Positions 11,650 to 24,102 of a stretch of 64,000 nucleotides of DNA are shown one piece after another. The stretch lies in the NCBI GenBank assembly GCA_023525715.1, contig CM042014.1:19695063-19759062 (forward strand), written 5' to 3'. The notes below the pieces were generated by a model, which worked only from the letters and a program-made list of their open reading frames with translations, had not been told where the DNA came from and did no database searches. The position numbers were made by a program, and so were the translations under genes. Every line of letters starts with the position of its first letter. Position 1 is the stretch's first letter. Origin of the DNA: Cichorium intybus (lineage: Eukaryota; Streptophyta; Magnoliopsida; Asterales; Asteraceae).

Positions 11650-13081
11650 TGCCTATCGGGTAGGAGGTCTAAAGCTCATTGTTTTAATCGATTGAAAACC
11701 TCTATGATTGATTAAAATCTTTCATTGTTTGAAATTGTTCACAATCATTAATCAGAATCCTTAATTGATTCGTCAAGAAAAACCTTTCATTCATTGAGAA
11801 TATCGAGATCTAAAACTAACTTTGTATGTTTATATGTTAAAACCGCAAGAAAACTCAAAAATAACTAAAATGGTATTAAATCAGAACCCATTTACTCCAC
11901 CATTGAGAAATCTCTGGACATGCTTTGTTGGATAACATGTTATTTCATAATAAGAAAGTGCGACTTTATTCGATTTTGGACACATGTAAATTTAGATTTT
12001 GTTATACATTTATGTAATATTTAATTGTGTGGCATTCTTCTTGAAGAGAGCTTTGAAACAATATATTGCATGTGCAATTTGGAGTTACGATGAATGACAT
12101 ATCAACTTTCACAATAAGGTGTTTGGAATGGATAACTAATGAGATATTAGTTAACTTATTGATAAACAATAATGTTCGACTAGCACAATATATTGCCTGC
12201 AATTTGCAATTTGTGACACCCCTAATGTATTTGTAGCATCATTATCAGGATGGTTTGTCGACTTAATTTATTGTTGGTTATTACTTGCTTGTTGTATGAT
12301 ACACAGATGGAGATGGTTTCTTATCCCCTTATAGATGTCAAATATATCATTTAAAAGGTTGGCATAATGGACATCAACTAACTATGACTAAGGAGCTTTT
12401 GATATGAAACCACTCATATGTGAGTATTGTAGACAATAAATTCTAATCGATCAATTCCACAATAATGGTGAAAGAAACGAGTAAACTAAAGATGTGGAAG
12501 TGTATACGAACGAGTAACAAGCTAGTTTTTTTTTAAAAAAAAAAACTATTTAGATTAACGTTTCAATGAACTTATTCATCTTTTATAAAATTTTCCACAT
12601 ACACCTTTAATAATTATAAAAACTCATTTTCCACATATCATTTTATTATAATTTCATTTTCCAACTAGCTTACCAGCTAGTTTTTATCAAACATTATTGT
12701 TTATCAATTAACGAATAACTTATAATATGTCGAATAACTTATCAATAATAAACATAAACTAGGTTTTCGGCTATCGACTAATTTGGCTTAAATCTTTTTA
12801 ACACTTTTTTGCAAATAACTCGGTATTTTCCAACTTTTTGCAAGGAGATAGCTAAAAAGACACCATCTTTTACCAATTAGACACCTTAATTATTATTTTT
12901 AAGTAAGTTAGCTGTTTTGTATTTGTTGAAATTACAATGTTTCCGCAAATATCTTGGTATTTTCCCAAGGCTCCAACACTGCAAGTTATCTAGCAGTGCA
13001 TTCACTCTGCCAAACCCTCGCGTATAAAACCACATATACTTCAACTCTTTTTTAAGATCTTCCCCAAGAATACGAAGCAAA
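11650..13081. other. spacer between the copia element and GET3B
   Basis: AT-rich sequence without a supported gene. The last 200 bases are the GET3B promoter and leader. Short poly-A/T runs lie near 12525-12545. Confidence 0.6.
13023..13029 (+). promoter_or_regulatory. TATA box of GET3B
   Basis: TATAAAA lies 59 bp upstream of the start codon at 13082, which fits a short untranslated leader. Confidence 0.6.
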
Positions 13082-16000
13082 ATGGCAATAACACCTTGTC
13101 ATGCGACTACTTCAATGTCTTCTTATCCTTTACCGAAGCGCCTCACATCGGTATCAAGGACCGGAATAATTTCTTATCCAACCCCGTTCAATCCATTTAA
13201 GCTCGATGCAATCTTCAGCTCCAGTCTTCTCTCTCTTTCTTGGAAAAGAAGACAACCAAAAAATCTGTTTAAAGGTAGCTTTTCTCGCCAATTTCATTTG
13301 TTCCTTTGTTATCTATTGCTTTGGTTTTCCAGTTTGGGGGTAATTTATATTATAATTTTCGAGGTCTTATATTAATGTATGATAATTTCAGTGGTTTTGC
13401 ATTTGTGCCAGTTTTAAGATTATCTCTTAACTAATTCGGATAAGGGTTTTCGATATTCTCGAACTTGAATGAATCCTTGTAGTGTATAATTTCTTTGTAA
13501 GTTGTTATCGAAGGTTAGTGAGTGGATTCAGACTAGTTACTAAAGTTAAATTACGAACACCATTCATTAATTGGTTGGTCAAATTGTTCAGTTTTATACC
13601 AATTAATCTGACTTTCTATGCTTACAACTCAATTGCAGTGAGATCAGCTGTAGCTCCTGTTGAAACCACAGCCGAGTTTGATGAAATGGTTTCTGGGACT
13701 CAAAGAAAGTATTACATGTTAGGCGGGAAAGGTGGTGTTGGTAAAACGAGTTGTGCGGCTTCACTTGCTGTAAAATTCGCAAATAATGGTCATCCAACTC
13801 TCGTAGTTTCAACTGATCCCGCACATTCTTTAAGCGACTCTTTTGCCCAGGTAATTCATATGTTTTCTGTCCCTAATTTTTCATTAAATAATATGTTTTC
13901 TCATATGGTAAAGACTCATATTTTGTATGTTTATTTGTTTTTTAGGATCTGACTGGTGGGACTCTTGTACCCGTTGAAGGACCCCTTTCTCCTCTCTTTG
14001 CCCTCGAGGTTTGTAATTGTATGATAAAATATAAATGATTTGCTTTGGTGTTTCTTCTTATTTCTGTTTATCAAATATTCTTATTGATTTTTATGCTTGT
14101 TTTATTGATAATGGTAGATAAATCCTGATAAAGCAAGGGAAGAGTTTCGTGATGTAAGCAAGAAAAACGGTGGAACTGGAGTCAAAGATTTCATGGATGG
14201 AATGGGTCTTGGAATGCTCGCTGATCAAGTAAAACTCCTAACGAAATCTTGTTAACCTTATTTTTTGTTCTGTTAAGGATTAAGTGCGAGACATAGCAAC
14301 GTACTTTCTTTGATTTATGTATTATATTATCCTACTTTCACTTCTTTCTCTTAAAGCAAATACTTTTTTATCATTTTTCTTATTAAAGCATTGTGCTTTA
14401 TTAAAACTACCCAATTATAGCGTTGTACTTTCAGTTTTTTTCTTATTGGGACACCATACTTATAAAATATACCCAATTATAAACAAATCAATGAAAGTAC
14501 GTTGCTATTTCATGTATCTTTATATTATGTTTGTGTTCTTTGTTTTGAGGCTGACAGAGGTACCGGAAGATATTGTTGACATCTCCCTCTGAATAATTAA
14601 TGTATTAAATATGATTAAAAAAACTATTAATCGAATTTTACCGAATGCAACAATATAAGAGGTTGTAAACATTTGATTCTTTTAGTTTCTTTTTCCTCTT
14701 CTAAATTCTACCCATTGGACCCATCAACAATAAATTATAACTCAAATTGACACATTTCCACATTATAGTTTGAATATCCACATTTAATTTGGAGTTACAT
14801 TATCCTTGTCCTTTGTTTTGGGCCTCTTTTGTAATTACTTAGTTTAGCATACATAGTTCTTCAAAGTATCTGGCAATTTATGATATTTTTTATGATTGTT
14901 GATCAACAAAGTTAGGAGAGCTGAAGCTAGGAGAGCTATTGGACACACCTCCTCCTGGTTTAGATGAAGCTATTGCAATATCCAAGGTAATAATTGATAT
15001 TTGGGGTTTGAAACTTTGTATATTTTAACTTTGTAGCTAATGCTCTCCCTTTTTTAAAATGTGTAAAAAAAATCTTTTGGCAGGTTATTCAGTTTCTTGA
15101 GTCACAAGAATATAACATGTTTACACGTATAGTTTTTGATACTGCACCCACGGTAAGTAAGAAAATTTTACTTTTTTTTTTCTGAAGTTTTTATAGTTGT
15201 GTTGAAATTGTAGTTTTTTGAGCATGATGAGATGTGGTAACAGGGTCATACTCTTCGGCTTTTGTCATTGCCTGATTTCTTGGATGCATCAATTGGGAAG
15301 ATATTGAAGGTAAAGTTCTTAACTCGGTAAAATTGGATCTCTATTACATCATTGCAATTCAATATTATATTTAGCAATTATGAGTTTTCTACAAAGAATT
15401 GGAAAACTTGAAAAGATTATATATTCACCAAATTGACCTAAGTGGGACACTCATGTACAAAAGAAAAAAAGAACAGTGACCGAGTGAGATAAATCGAAAA
15501 GTACATTGCTATTTTATGATCTTGTCCCGAATTATAACTCTGAACAAGAAAGGAATGTTGCAACTTTAATAGGTCATCCCGGAAAGGGAATTGTTGCAAT
15601 TAATGTGATATTAGAAATGTACAATGCTCATTCCTGTTTATAATATCCGCTTCTTTACTTCAAAATATGTTGCCTTTCAACTTGTGTATATTTGATAACC
15701 AGTCAATAACTTTTTATTTTTATGGTTACTTTATATGTTACAGCTTAGGCAGAAAATATCATCAGCAACTTCAGCCATCAAAAATGTATTCGGGCAAGAA
15801 GAAACTCGCCAAGATGCTGTAAGCACAATTATATAATAGGTTTTTAATGAAATGTATTTAATTAGAGTGTTAACCAGCCGTTTTTCTCTCATGTAGTCAG
15901 ATAAACTTGAGAAACTACGTGAAAGGATGATTAAAGTACGCGAGCTTTTTCGTGACACCAACTCAACTGAATTTGTTATAGTCACAATTCCTACGGTATG

Positions 16001-16514
16001 AAAAGAAAAAACCTTCTATAGATAAACTGAATTTGTTATAAATTGACTCATTTAATTTTTCCTTGCATTTCCTTGAGTCATTTATTTAAATTGCTCTTAA
16101 ATATCATTATCCATACAGCATTTATACATCTTGTTTCATTATGATATTTTAAGGTAATGGCGATCAGTGAGTCATCAAGGTTGCGTGCTTCGCTTACAAA
16201 GGAAAACGTTCCTGTCAAAAGGCTTATTGTTAATCAAATTCTTCCCCCATCTGCTTCTGATTGCAAATTTTGTGCTATGAAAAGGAAGGTACGGATTCTC
16301 TCCCATATTAATATATTCTCTTGTGTGAATGTTTCTGGACCAATTTTGTGTAATTTGATATTGTAAATTATTTCAGGACCAGACACGTGCGATTGACATG
16401 ATCCGGAATGATCCAGAGCTTTCTAGTTTGCTTCTGGTACAGGCACCTCTTGTTGATGTAGAAATTAGAGGTGTCCCGGCGCTTCAATTCTTAGGGGACA
16501 TGATTTGGAAATGA
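13082..16514 (+). CDS. GET3B: GET3B, plastid-type tail-anchored protein targeting ATPase
   Basis: Eleven exons: 13082-13274, 13639-13850, 13946-14008, 14118-14228, 14912-14986, 15084-15152, 15244-15309, 15744-15818, 15897-15995, 16154-16288, 16377-16514. Together they encode 411 residues, the length I recall for Arabidopsis GET3B. GET3/ArsA ATPases bind hydrophobic tail anchors of membrane proteins; the B type works in the chloroplast stroma. The first 64 residues are Ser/Thr/Arg-rich and look like a transit peptide encoded by exon 1. The deviant P-loop [10 protein letters not shown] is at residues 93-102, followed by [10 protein letters not shown] (switch I), the [15 protein letters not shown] switch II block and a CKFC pair matching the zinc motif of the family. 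Splice borders are all GT/AG. Two introns hold MITE-like repeats. A further intron in the 3' untranslated region (about 16547-16813) is likely. Confidence 0.95.
14287..14516. mobile_element. MITE of the GAAATAGCAAC family in GET3B intron 4
   Basis: Ends are ACATAGCAACGTACTTTC on the left and GAAAGTACGTTGCTATTTC on the right, a near-perfect inverted repeat. Internal words such as CCCAATTATAGC also occur at 29200-29500 and 43070-43424. Non-coding. Confidence 0.6.
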
Positions 16515-18441
16515 GAAAACTATATCAAGTCTCATCAGCATGATAAGGTAAGTCTATGTTTCGAGTCATTTGGTATTGATTTATTTGTATTATTGGGAGA
16601 TATATTTAGGTTAAATTAGGTTTATGAATGTATTTAGGTTAAAATTGGGGTTTAAGATATATGTAGGCTAAACTGGGGGTCTATGAGACATTTGCAAGTG
16701 GCATAATGTAAATTGGACCAACATTGAAACAACCTAAGTAGATAAAAACCTAAAGTGTATTGGTTTCTATTAAGCCTCTATATGTTTCTTATAAACTGAG
16801 TTTATAATTTCAGGTGGTCAACACAAATTAGTTATATGCACAAATCTTATTGGTTCAGGGTTTACAAGATACATCGGAGCCTTTGTACACTTGGGGAGTC
16901 TTTGATAAGTTTCTAGTCACAGTTTTGGTTACAAGGCAAGACACATATGCATAGAAGGAGGGAGTATAGCTGAAATTAAGCAATAGTTGTGTCTTTCCAA
17001 CTATTAAAAATACTGCAACGATTGTAAATTGTATATTTAGGTAAAAAATTTACGCTATGAAATCGCTCTACTGATTTGGTGTATATTTTGTACTCGCATT
17101 TAGGTTCTTTAGCATACACCAAAAATTGTTCATCAAATTCATCTTCCTAACTTACATGTGTGTAACCCGGCTTTGATTGGTTGAACCATCACTTAGTAGA
17201 GAAGATCGGGTCAACCGAGTTGCCGTTGGTCCAATGGGTGATCAACACTTTGGCGGATAGCCTTTTGGTGGTTAAAGTTACTCCAGATGGTGCATGTATC
17301 AATATGAATAAAAGACTTTTGAAATATATGGTATATTAAATCAATCAATTTTCTTATAAATAAGACAGTTGCTTTTTTACACATGTTGCCTAAGGGATGA
17401 GCATATGGACCGGAAAACCGAACCGAAAACCGACCGAAACCGAACTGAACCAGGATTGAATATACATATTCGGTTCGGTTTTCGGTTTTAAAAAAATGCT
17501 AATTCGGTTTCGTTCGGTCCCCGGACAACCATTATATCATCTATGTTCGGACATGTATGCTTAAACGTGAACATATATGCTCAGTTATAAACATTTACAA
17601 AATATAGATGATCTAAAGTCTCAGATGTGGTTTGCTTAAATAACTTTGTTCTATTTACAACGTTACTCTATGTAGCATTATGTATATACAATTATACATG
17701 CACATGGGGAAAATGACAAAAGGAAGATAGTGTGCAGAAGCCACAAAAAGGCAGACGATAAGGCCCGCGAGCAAGGAAGTGAAAATATAGAGGGCGGAAG
17801 GGAACAAATATAAAAAACAAGTCAAAAAGAAAAAAAGGTCCAACAAGTTTTGGGGGTGTTTGTGATTGCTTATATAAAGTGCTTAATAGTGGTTGAGTGG
17901 AATAATATAAAAATATGTTTATTAATTTAAATAAGTAGTTTTTTCTAATTTATTTAAAACTATTTATTATAAGCGAAACCAATTCACCATTTCACCCATA
18001 TTTTAACTTTAAAAAAAAAGTATATATTAAATGACGTCGTTTTTGTCATTTTATATATATAAACATAATTATAAAAGTTAAAAATACAACCGATATTATA
18101 TAATGTAATCTAGATATTTCTCCTAAACTCATATTGTTAATACATAAATCAACATACACTTTAAAAAAACATCCTCGAGTTTTAAGTTTTAACTTTCAAC
18201 CTATCAAAATTTTAAATTTTCAGATCTAAGTAATCTAACGGGTAACTTTGTATGAACCCGTTTGGTGTAACATGATCCAGTGACCCAAATAATTTATGTC
18301 GACTCAATCTTTTATCAATATGCATTTCGTATTGTGCATTTCACTTCATGACTTCATCCTTGTAACTTGTAAGTTTCGTATCAGGCAACGATACGATGGC
18401 CCAAGGCCCGTGGATGAAGGACCAGTTCGATTTTGACATGA

Positions 18442-18447
18442 CACGTG
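18442..18447 (+). promoter_or_regulatory. G-box upstream of SEX4
   Basis: CACGTG lies 185 bp before the SEX4 start codon and about 100 bp before its TATA box. It is the core site for bHLH (including PIF) and bZIP factors, which would suit light or clock control of starch breakdown. Binding is inferred. Confidence 0.5.
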
Positions 18448-18544
18448 AAATACGTGCGTATCGTCGAATAAGAGAGGGAAAGTAAATGGCATTTCGGACA
18501 ATCTTTGAAAAGGCGAGCCCTTTTTGTACCAGGAACCCAACCTC

Positions 18545-18552
18545 TATAAAAA
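18545..18552 (+). promoter_or_regulatory. TATA box of SEX4
   Basis: TATAAAAA lies about 82 bp upstream of the start codon at 18627, consistent with a short leader. Confidence 0.6.
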
Positions 18553-18626
18553 TCAAATACTCAACAGCTTGTCTTCTCTCCTCCAAGCGAACTGAAAAAA
18601 ATCTCTCACATATACACTACAAGAAG

Positions 18627-21380
18627 ATGAATTGCCTAACAAATCTATCAAGGTTGGTTTCAATTTGTCATTTTCATCGATTTTGTGCTAAATTTGTGTC
18701 ACGATGATTGATTGAATTTTCCTTTTACCAGATCCTATTCAGCTTTGCCTTTATGTAGCTTCAAATGTAAAGCTTCAATATTTCCAACCTTTGTCAATAT
18801 GAAGGTAAATTCGGTTATTCAAATGTGAGCGTTTTTGTGTATATATGTGGTTCAGTGCGTGTGTGTTTTTCGTCATGAGCAGGGATTGGTGAACGCTACT
18901 GATCTTCGAGAAAGTTATTTACTTAAGGTAAGATTAATCTGATTGCCTATTTTTTTCTTTTCAATCTTTGCATTTATTGTTTCTATTGAATCTCGCGGAA
19001 AGTTAAGGACTCTCTGTGACTGCTTTAGTGAACCTGCAAAAGTTAACACTCTCACGTGATTATGGCTTTGAACTGTCAGTCTTTTATAAGCAGTGATAAC
19101 AGTCACATGCAAGCAATAATACTTCCATTCTCTTTACCATCTCCAGTGTTGCTCCAACATCTGTTGCAACGTTGGAATTTTGTAGAGGGATGTTTCTATA
19201 ATGCTACAAATTATCATGTGATATGCTTAATTGATTATGAATTTCGAACCTACAGATTCTGCTTTCTCAGTCATACCATAGCACTAATCATAAAGGCAAA
19301 ATTATGTCACTCTAAGCTGCAATTATCTGCTAGAATTTGATACCGCTGAAGATATCCCTGCTGCACATCTGTCAGGAACATAAAGATTTTATGAATAAAA
19401 GTGGATCCATGAAAAGTATCAAAGTTATCACCATTAATTACATAAGGGAAATTTTATGCACACAGAAACTTAACCAGAAGTAGTTTTCTAGTGAAAACAT
19501 GGTGATCAGTATGTGTCATACTATATGCGTTTAATTGTGTAGGCAACTTCGGGTTCTACACCTAGCACCAACATGGATGGTGCCACTGCCAAAGAAGAGG
19601 AGAAATCTGATGTTTACAGTACAAACATGACAGAAGCAATGGGTGCTGGTGAGTATATTGATTATGTAAGTTCAATATCTAAACTCAATACCAAGTGGCC
19701 TTTGGTCCAATGGTGTCTGTGGATTTCTATAATGCTAATATATTAATTTCAGTTTTGACTTACAGGCATGAACTTGGAATGAATTACAACTTCATTCGTC
19801 CGGACTTAATTGTCGGTTCATGTCTACAGGTGATGTTTCTCTCTCCCAATTTTTATGAATTGAAAACTTCTTCTAAGTTCTGACATGTACTTCACCCATT
19901 CAGACTCCAGCAGATGTTGACAAGCTTCGGAGTATTGAAGTGAAAACCGTTTACTGCTTGCAACAAGACTCAGATCTCGAGTATCCATAAGAAATCTGAT
20001 CATTAATCCTTTTGCATATGTGATAAGTCCTTGTTTAACTTAACCTATTCACCAGATACTTTAGTGTGGACATAAATTCCATTCGTGTATATGCCAGCAC
20101 ATTTGACGACATTCAACACCTACGTGCTGAAATAAGGTAAATCTGTTTGGCCTCTTATATTTCTATTTGTTGTTTATTGTGTTAGTGTCACTTAATGCAA
20201 TTTTGACCATAAATGTCCTTGACCAGAGACTTTGATGGCACTGATTTACGGATCCGCCTTCCAGCTGTCGTGAGTAAATTGCACAAAGCTGTTAATCGAA
20301 ATGGTGGAGTAACTTACATACATTGCACAGCTGGACTTGGAAGAGCTCCTGCAACCGCGGTATGCTAAATCCAAGTTAATTTACAGTTATGCCCTTTATT
20401 TGTTTTTGTATTTGCATATAATGATTAATTTATTGATGTTGTTCTTTACTTATGACAGTTGGCATACATGTTTTGGGTTCAAGGTTACAAGCTAAATGAT
20501 GCCCTCAGTCTACTCCTGGTAAATAAGTTTATCCTAAATCGCACTCTCTCTTCTTCATAAATATCTGAATGCTATTACTTATTATGCTTTGTGCAGAGAA
20601 ACCGTAAATGTTTCCCAAATGTGGATGCTATAAAAAGTGCAACTGCTGACATTGTGAGTCATCATTCAAGAAATTATACAATCACATTCTTTCTTTATTC
20701 AAGAAATTCTTGAACTGCATACTTTTAAAGCTTACAGGCCTAAAAAGAAGATCGATCACATTGACATGGAACGGTGATAATTGTTCCAAGGTGGAAGTAT
20801 CTGGTCTTGATGTCGGATGGAATCAGGTAATTCATAAAATGTCAAATATTATATAGTTTGTTCATAAATATTTTTCAACATGTCCATTTGATGATGCTAC
20901 ATTGCTAAATTTGTTGTTTCATTACAGAGAATTCCGTTAAAATATGACGAGAAACATGGTTCATGGATTCTTCATAGAGATTTGCTGGTACTTAATTATC
21001 TCCTTTCGTATTTATACATATTTGGATGCTTAAAAATGACGTATATGTCCTTATGATTGAACAGGAGGGGCGATATGAGTACAAGTACATAGTTGATGGT
21101 GAATGGATGACCAATAAAAATGAACCTGTTACTCATGACAACAAGGATGGCCACGTCAACAACTATATCCAGGTACAAGCTATAAATAGTCCTTGTTTAT
21201 AAAACAATAACATACTTATAGCTTTGTTACTAGTTCAATATTTCACTGATGTAGGTGGTTGGTAATGACCCAGAGAGTGTAGATTTGTGGACAAGATTAG
21301 GTGCTGATGATTTCGATCTAACAGAAAATGAACGTAAGATAATTAAGCAGTTTTTGGATGGGTACCCAGATGATGAGTAA
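18627..21380 (+). CDS. SEX4: phosphoglucan phosphatase SEX4 (DSP4)
   Basis: Fourteen exons: 18627-18652, 18732-18804, 18883-18927, 19543-19648, 19753-19829, 19904-19980, 20056-20136, 20227-20359, 20459-20518, 20597-20653, 20731-20826, 20928-20987, 21065-21172, 21255-21380. They give 374 residues in an unbroken frame. SEX4 removes phosphate from phosphorylated amylopectin in the chloroplast so that amylases can degrade starch. The N-terminal 60 residues start MNCLTNLSR and look like a transit peptide. The dual-specificity phosphatase domain has the CX5R site HCTAGLGR with Cys195 and Arg201, and Asp163 as the likely general acid, three residues below the numbering I recall for Arabidopsis (Cys198, Asp166). 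The C-terminal third is the CBM48 glucan-binding domain with the [13 protein letters not shown] and [10 protein letters not shown] blocks, ending in the acidic tail typical of the family. Confidence 0.97.
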
Positions 21381-24094
21381 ACTGGAGCATTATGAATCTG
21401 TTCATGGTTGTCTACTTGTATCTATATAAATATATGTATATATAAGATTCCAATATCAGATATTTGCTTTGTTGCATGGGTGGTCCCTAAAGCGTGGTTT
21501 TGTTAAACTTTTGGTCCTTGACTTGGACGGCGTTAAGATGAGTCCTTCAAGTCCAGGCATGTGTGTCACATACGAGGACAATACCGTCTTTTTGCCTTTC
21601 TCCATCTTACAAAAACTTCATTTTGTTACTTGATTGAGAGGTTCTTCATTGTTTTCTTCAAAGGCATCAAGCATAATCCTTGGCTCACCCTAGGTTACGG
21701 TTTACCTTTAGGTTTTTACAGGCGATTCAAGGTTCAGAACAAGGAGTATCACTCTGACATGTATTAACCCCCTCTTGGACCGACATTTCATCATGAAATG
21801 AAATCTAAAAGACAAGCGACTATTAGCTGCCATCACACCGAATGTCAAAAGCAAACCAAGGAACTAATAACTTAATTCCCATAGAGTAGTTCCATACATG
21901 CCTATGATACCAATATCACCGAAAATCACCTTTACTGAAAGTTGTGAACTACATTATGAATTGCAGAGCTAGATATTACGATGAGTTCCATCTACTTATT
22001 GTGCACAGGCATGGTGATTTTCTAGTAAGGCTCTCAAATTTCCCTTGTCTATTTCACAACTACTTATGGGGACAAAAAAACAGTTCATGTTTATGGCTTT
22101 AAACCAAGTATGCCTTTCTTTCTGAATTTAAAGAACAAATTTGAAACAGTTTAGTTTTTTCTTTGAAAGTCCATTTAGTGATGTTGAATTGCAGGTTGTT
22201 TCGGTATGAGTTGCTATCAAACCAATAAGAAAATGATCGGGTCAGTGCTTTATGACCTTAGTGCTCATCCGTTTTATGGGCCCATAAATGTCCTAACCAC
22301 TCACCGAGTTGTACAATTTAACAGTAATGTTGGTTTGATTTATTTGTTTGGTAGATGGAGAACCCAAAGTAGATGAGATCTCCAAAGATCGAAGATTCCA
22401 TAGATCCAGGAAATGATATCTACTTCTTGGTGTAATGACAACTCGGGTGGAAGTGTATCAGTGACTAATCATTCACGCGAGTTGCCATCGTTCGAGAAGT
22501 AGATATCTATTCACGGGTGGAAGTGTTACTAATATGTATTTTTTTCAAACATAAATAACTTAAAATTTATAAAAAACTTTACGTGAAAAAAAGATTATAA
22601 TACTTTGTAATGACTAAAAAAATAAAAGAGGTTTAATACATTCGGGTTAAAAAAAATAGTTGCTCCCAAGAGGAATCAAACACTAGTCACACAGTTGAAT
22701 TAACGCTGCTCATACCGCTGAGCTGATACCAATTACACGCTAAAATTCACCCAAATTTTATATAAGCAGCTGATGGAAATACTTTGCAATTTGTATAGAT
22801 TATATAATATGGTGTTCTCGTTATATATTGTTTTATAAAAAAATAAAAAATAGAACCAACCTATATGCTACATCTGTTAGCAACCCACTAAGGCACAATC
22901 GAACTCCTCAAAGACATGCAAGACTTCGATCATTTCCGTCTCAGATCTTCACGAACATTTCATGTTGAGTTTAGATGTTCATGATTTCATCAGTCAATGT
23001 AACTCGCACCTCTAATGGTAACAGTGACACACACACAACATCAACTTTGTCCATGGAAAACAAGAACTCGCTCATATTGTTAGACATGGTAATCAAGATG
23101 AGTGCTACACTGTCAATGACTCGACTAACTATAGGGAGTCCCCAAGGGTTGCAACCGAAAAGTAGGTTTCTAGGGTACATATTTTATCTCGCAAATGGTT
23201 AAACCGAGAAAGTAAGTATATGGAACAATTATTAACTAATTGTCTTGATGGTGCTCCATGTGTGCCACTTCATATTCTGATGGAGATTTAGACGTTTGTT
23301 GTGACTAGATATTGTTTTACAAAAAGCCACCTTGCAAAAAACTAGAAATATACAAACGCCAAGAAAAATAATAATATACACATTTACAAACATTAAGTTG
23401 CTAATAAGTTATTCGAGTTGCAAAAATGTTTTCGAGTCCTAACATATTATTCAGTTCAAAACTCATTATTTAACCTAAATAAAGTATTGTAGTCAACTTA
23501 GCATTTAGCATGCATTTAACTATTGTATCACGTATATATTCCAAAAGAAAGTTCATGAAGTTTCTAACTTGTTCATAGCGCTTCAAACATTTTTTTCGAG
23601 TCGAAACACATTTTAACTATATATAACATGTTTTTAATGATCATATCATGTTCTAATTTGAGTTCAAAACTCATTCTTTGGAACTCATTATTAAATTCGT
23701 GATTGAAATACCCGGTTGTAGAAAACATTAAGCCTATAAAGATACATTGAGTAAGTAAATAATTTACCCATTTCCCCATATTATAATGATTCACAAGCAT
23801 GAGATTTGGAGAGATTTCAAACTAACTATGCAACAAACAATGTATGAAAAGTCTCGAGAAAGAGTATTAAATATCAGGGGACTACTTTTAGTAGTTCGAA
23901 CTCGAAAGTGACTTAGTTACACACTTCATGATCATTAGAGAGATCTTTATGTAACTAGAAAAATATTGTATAACCTTGTAACTCAAACGTTCATGCAAGA
24001 ATTGTTTTTCTTTTTCCATCAAATTGTGTGTGTTTGTGTGTTATCTTCTTTTCAGCACATTCATTTGAACACATACATGACTCTTTCCATTAAT
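21381..24094. other. spacer downstream of SEX4
   Basis: No host gene seen. At 21475-21600 words such as GGTGGTCCCTAAAG and TTTTGGTCCTTGACTTGG resemble one end of a MULE-type non-coding element whose partner end was not found. At 22400-22515 the inverted pair ATATCTACTTCT / AGAAGTAGATAT brackets about 85 bases. A SINE-like segment is listed separately. Confidence 0.5.
22600..22742 (-). repeat. tRNA-derived SINE-like sequence
   Basis: On the minus strand a box-A-like CAGCTCAGCGGTATGAGC is followed about 30 bases later by a box-B-like GTTTGATTCC and then by an A/T-rich tail. The D-arm can pair but the T-arm and acceptor stem cannot, so this looks like a polymerase III retroposon or decayed tRNA, not a working tRNA gene. 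Confidence 0.45.
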
Positions 24095-24102
24095 TAACCA
24101 CA

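Larger units (their letters stand above)
16515..18626. other. GET3B 3' region and SEX4 upstream region
   Basis: It begins with the GET3B 3' untranslated region. At 17405-17520 a run of CCGAA/TTCGG words forms an inverted pair (ACCGAACCGAAAACCG against CGGTTCGGTTTTCGG) with about 50 bases between the arms; it could fold or be a decayed short transposon. The remainder is AT-rich spacer; the last 250 bases are the SEX4 promoter. Confidence 0.55.

Noticed and set aside
22680..22742. Functional tRNA gene
   Set aside because: D-arm and box B are recognisable but the acceptor and T stems do not pair; kept as SINE-like instead.
22971..23202. Overlapping 70-codon frames on both strands
   Set aside because: Neither strand shows a recognised family or intron structure.
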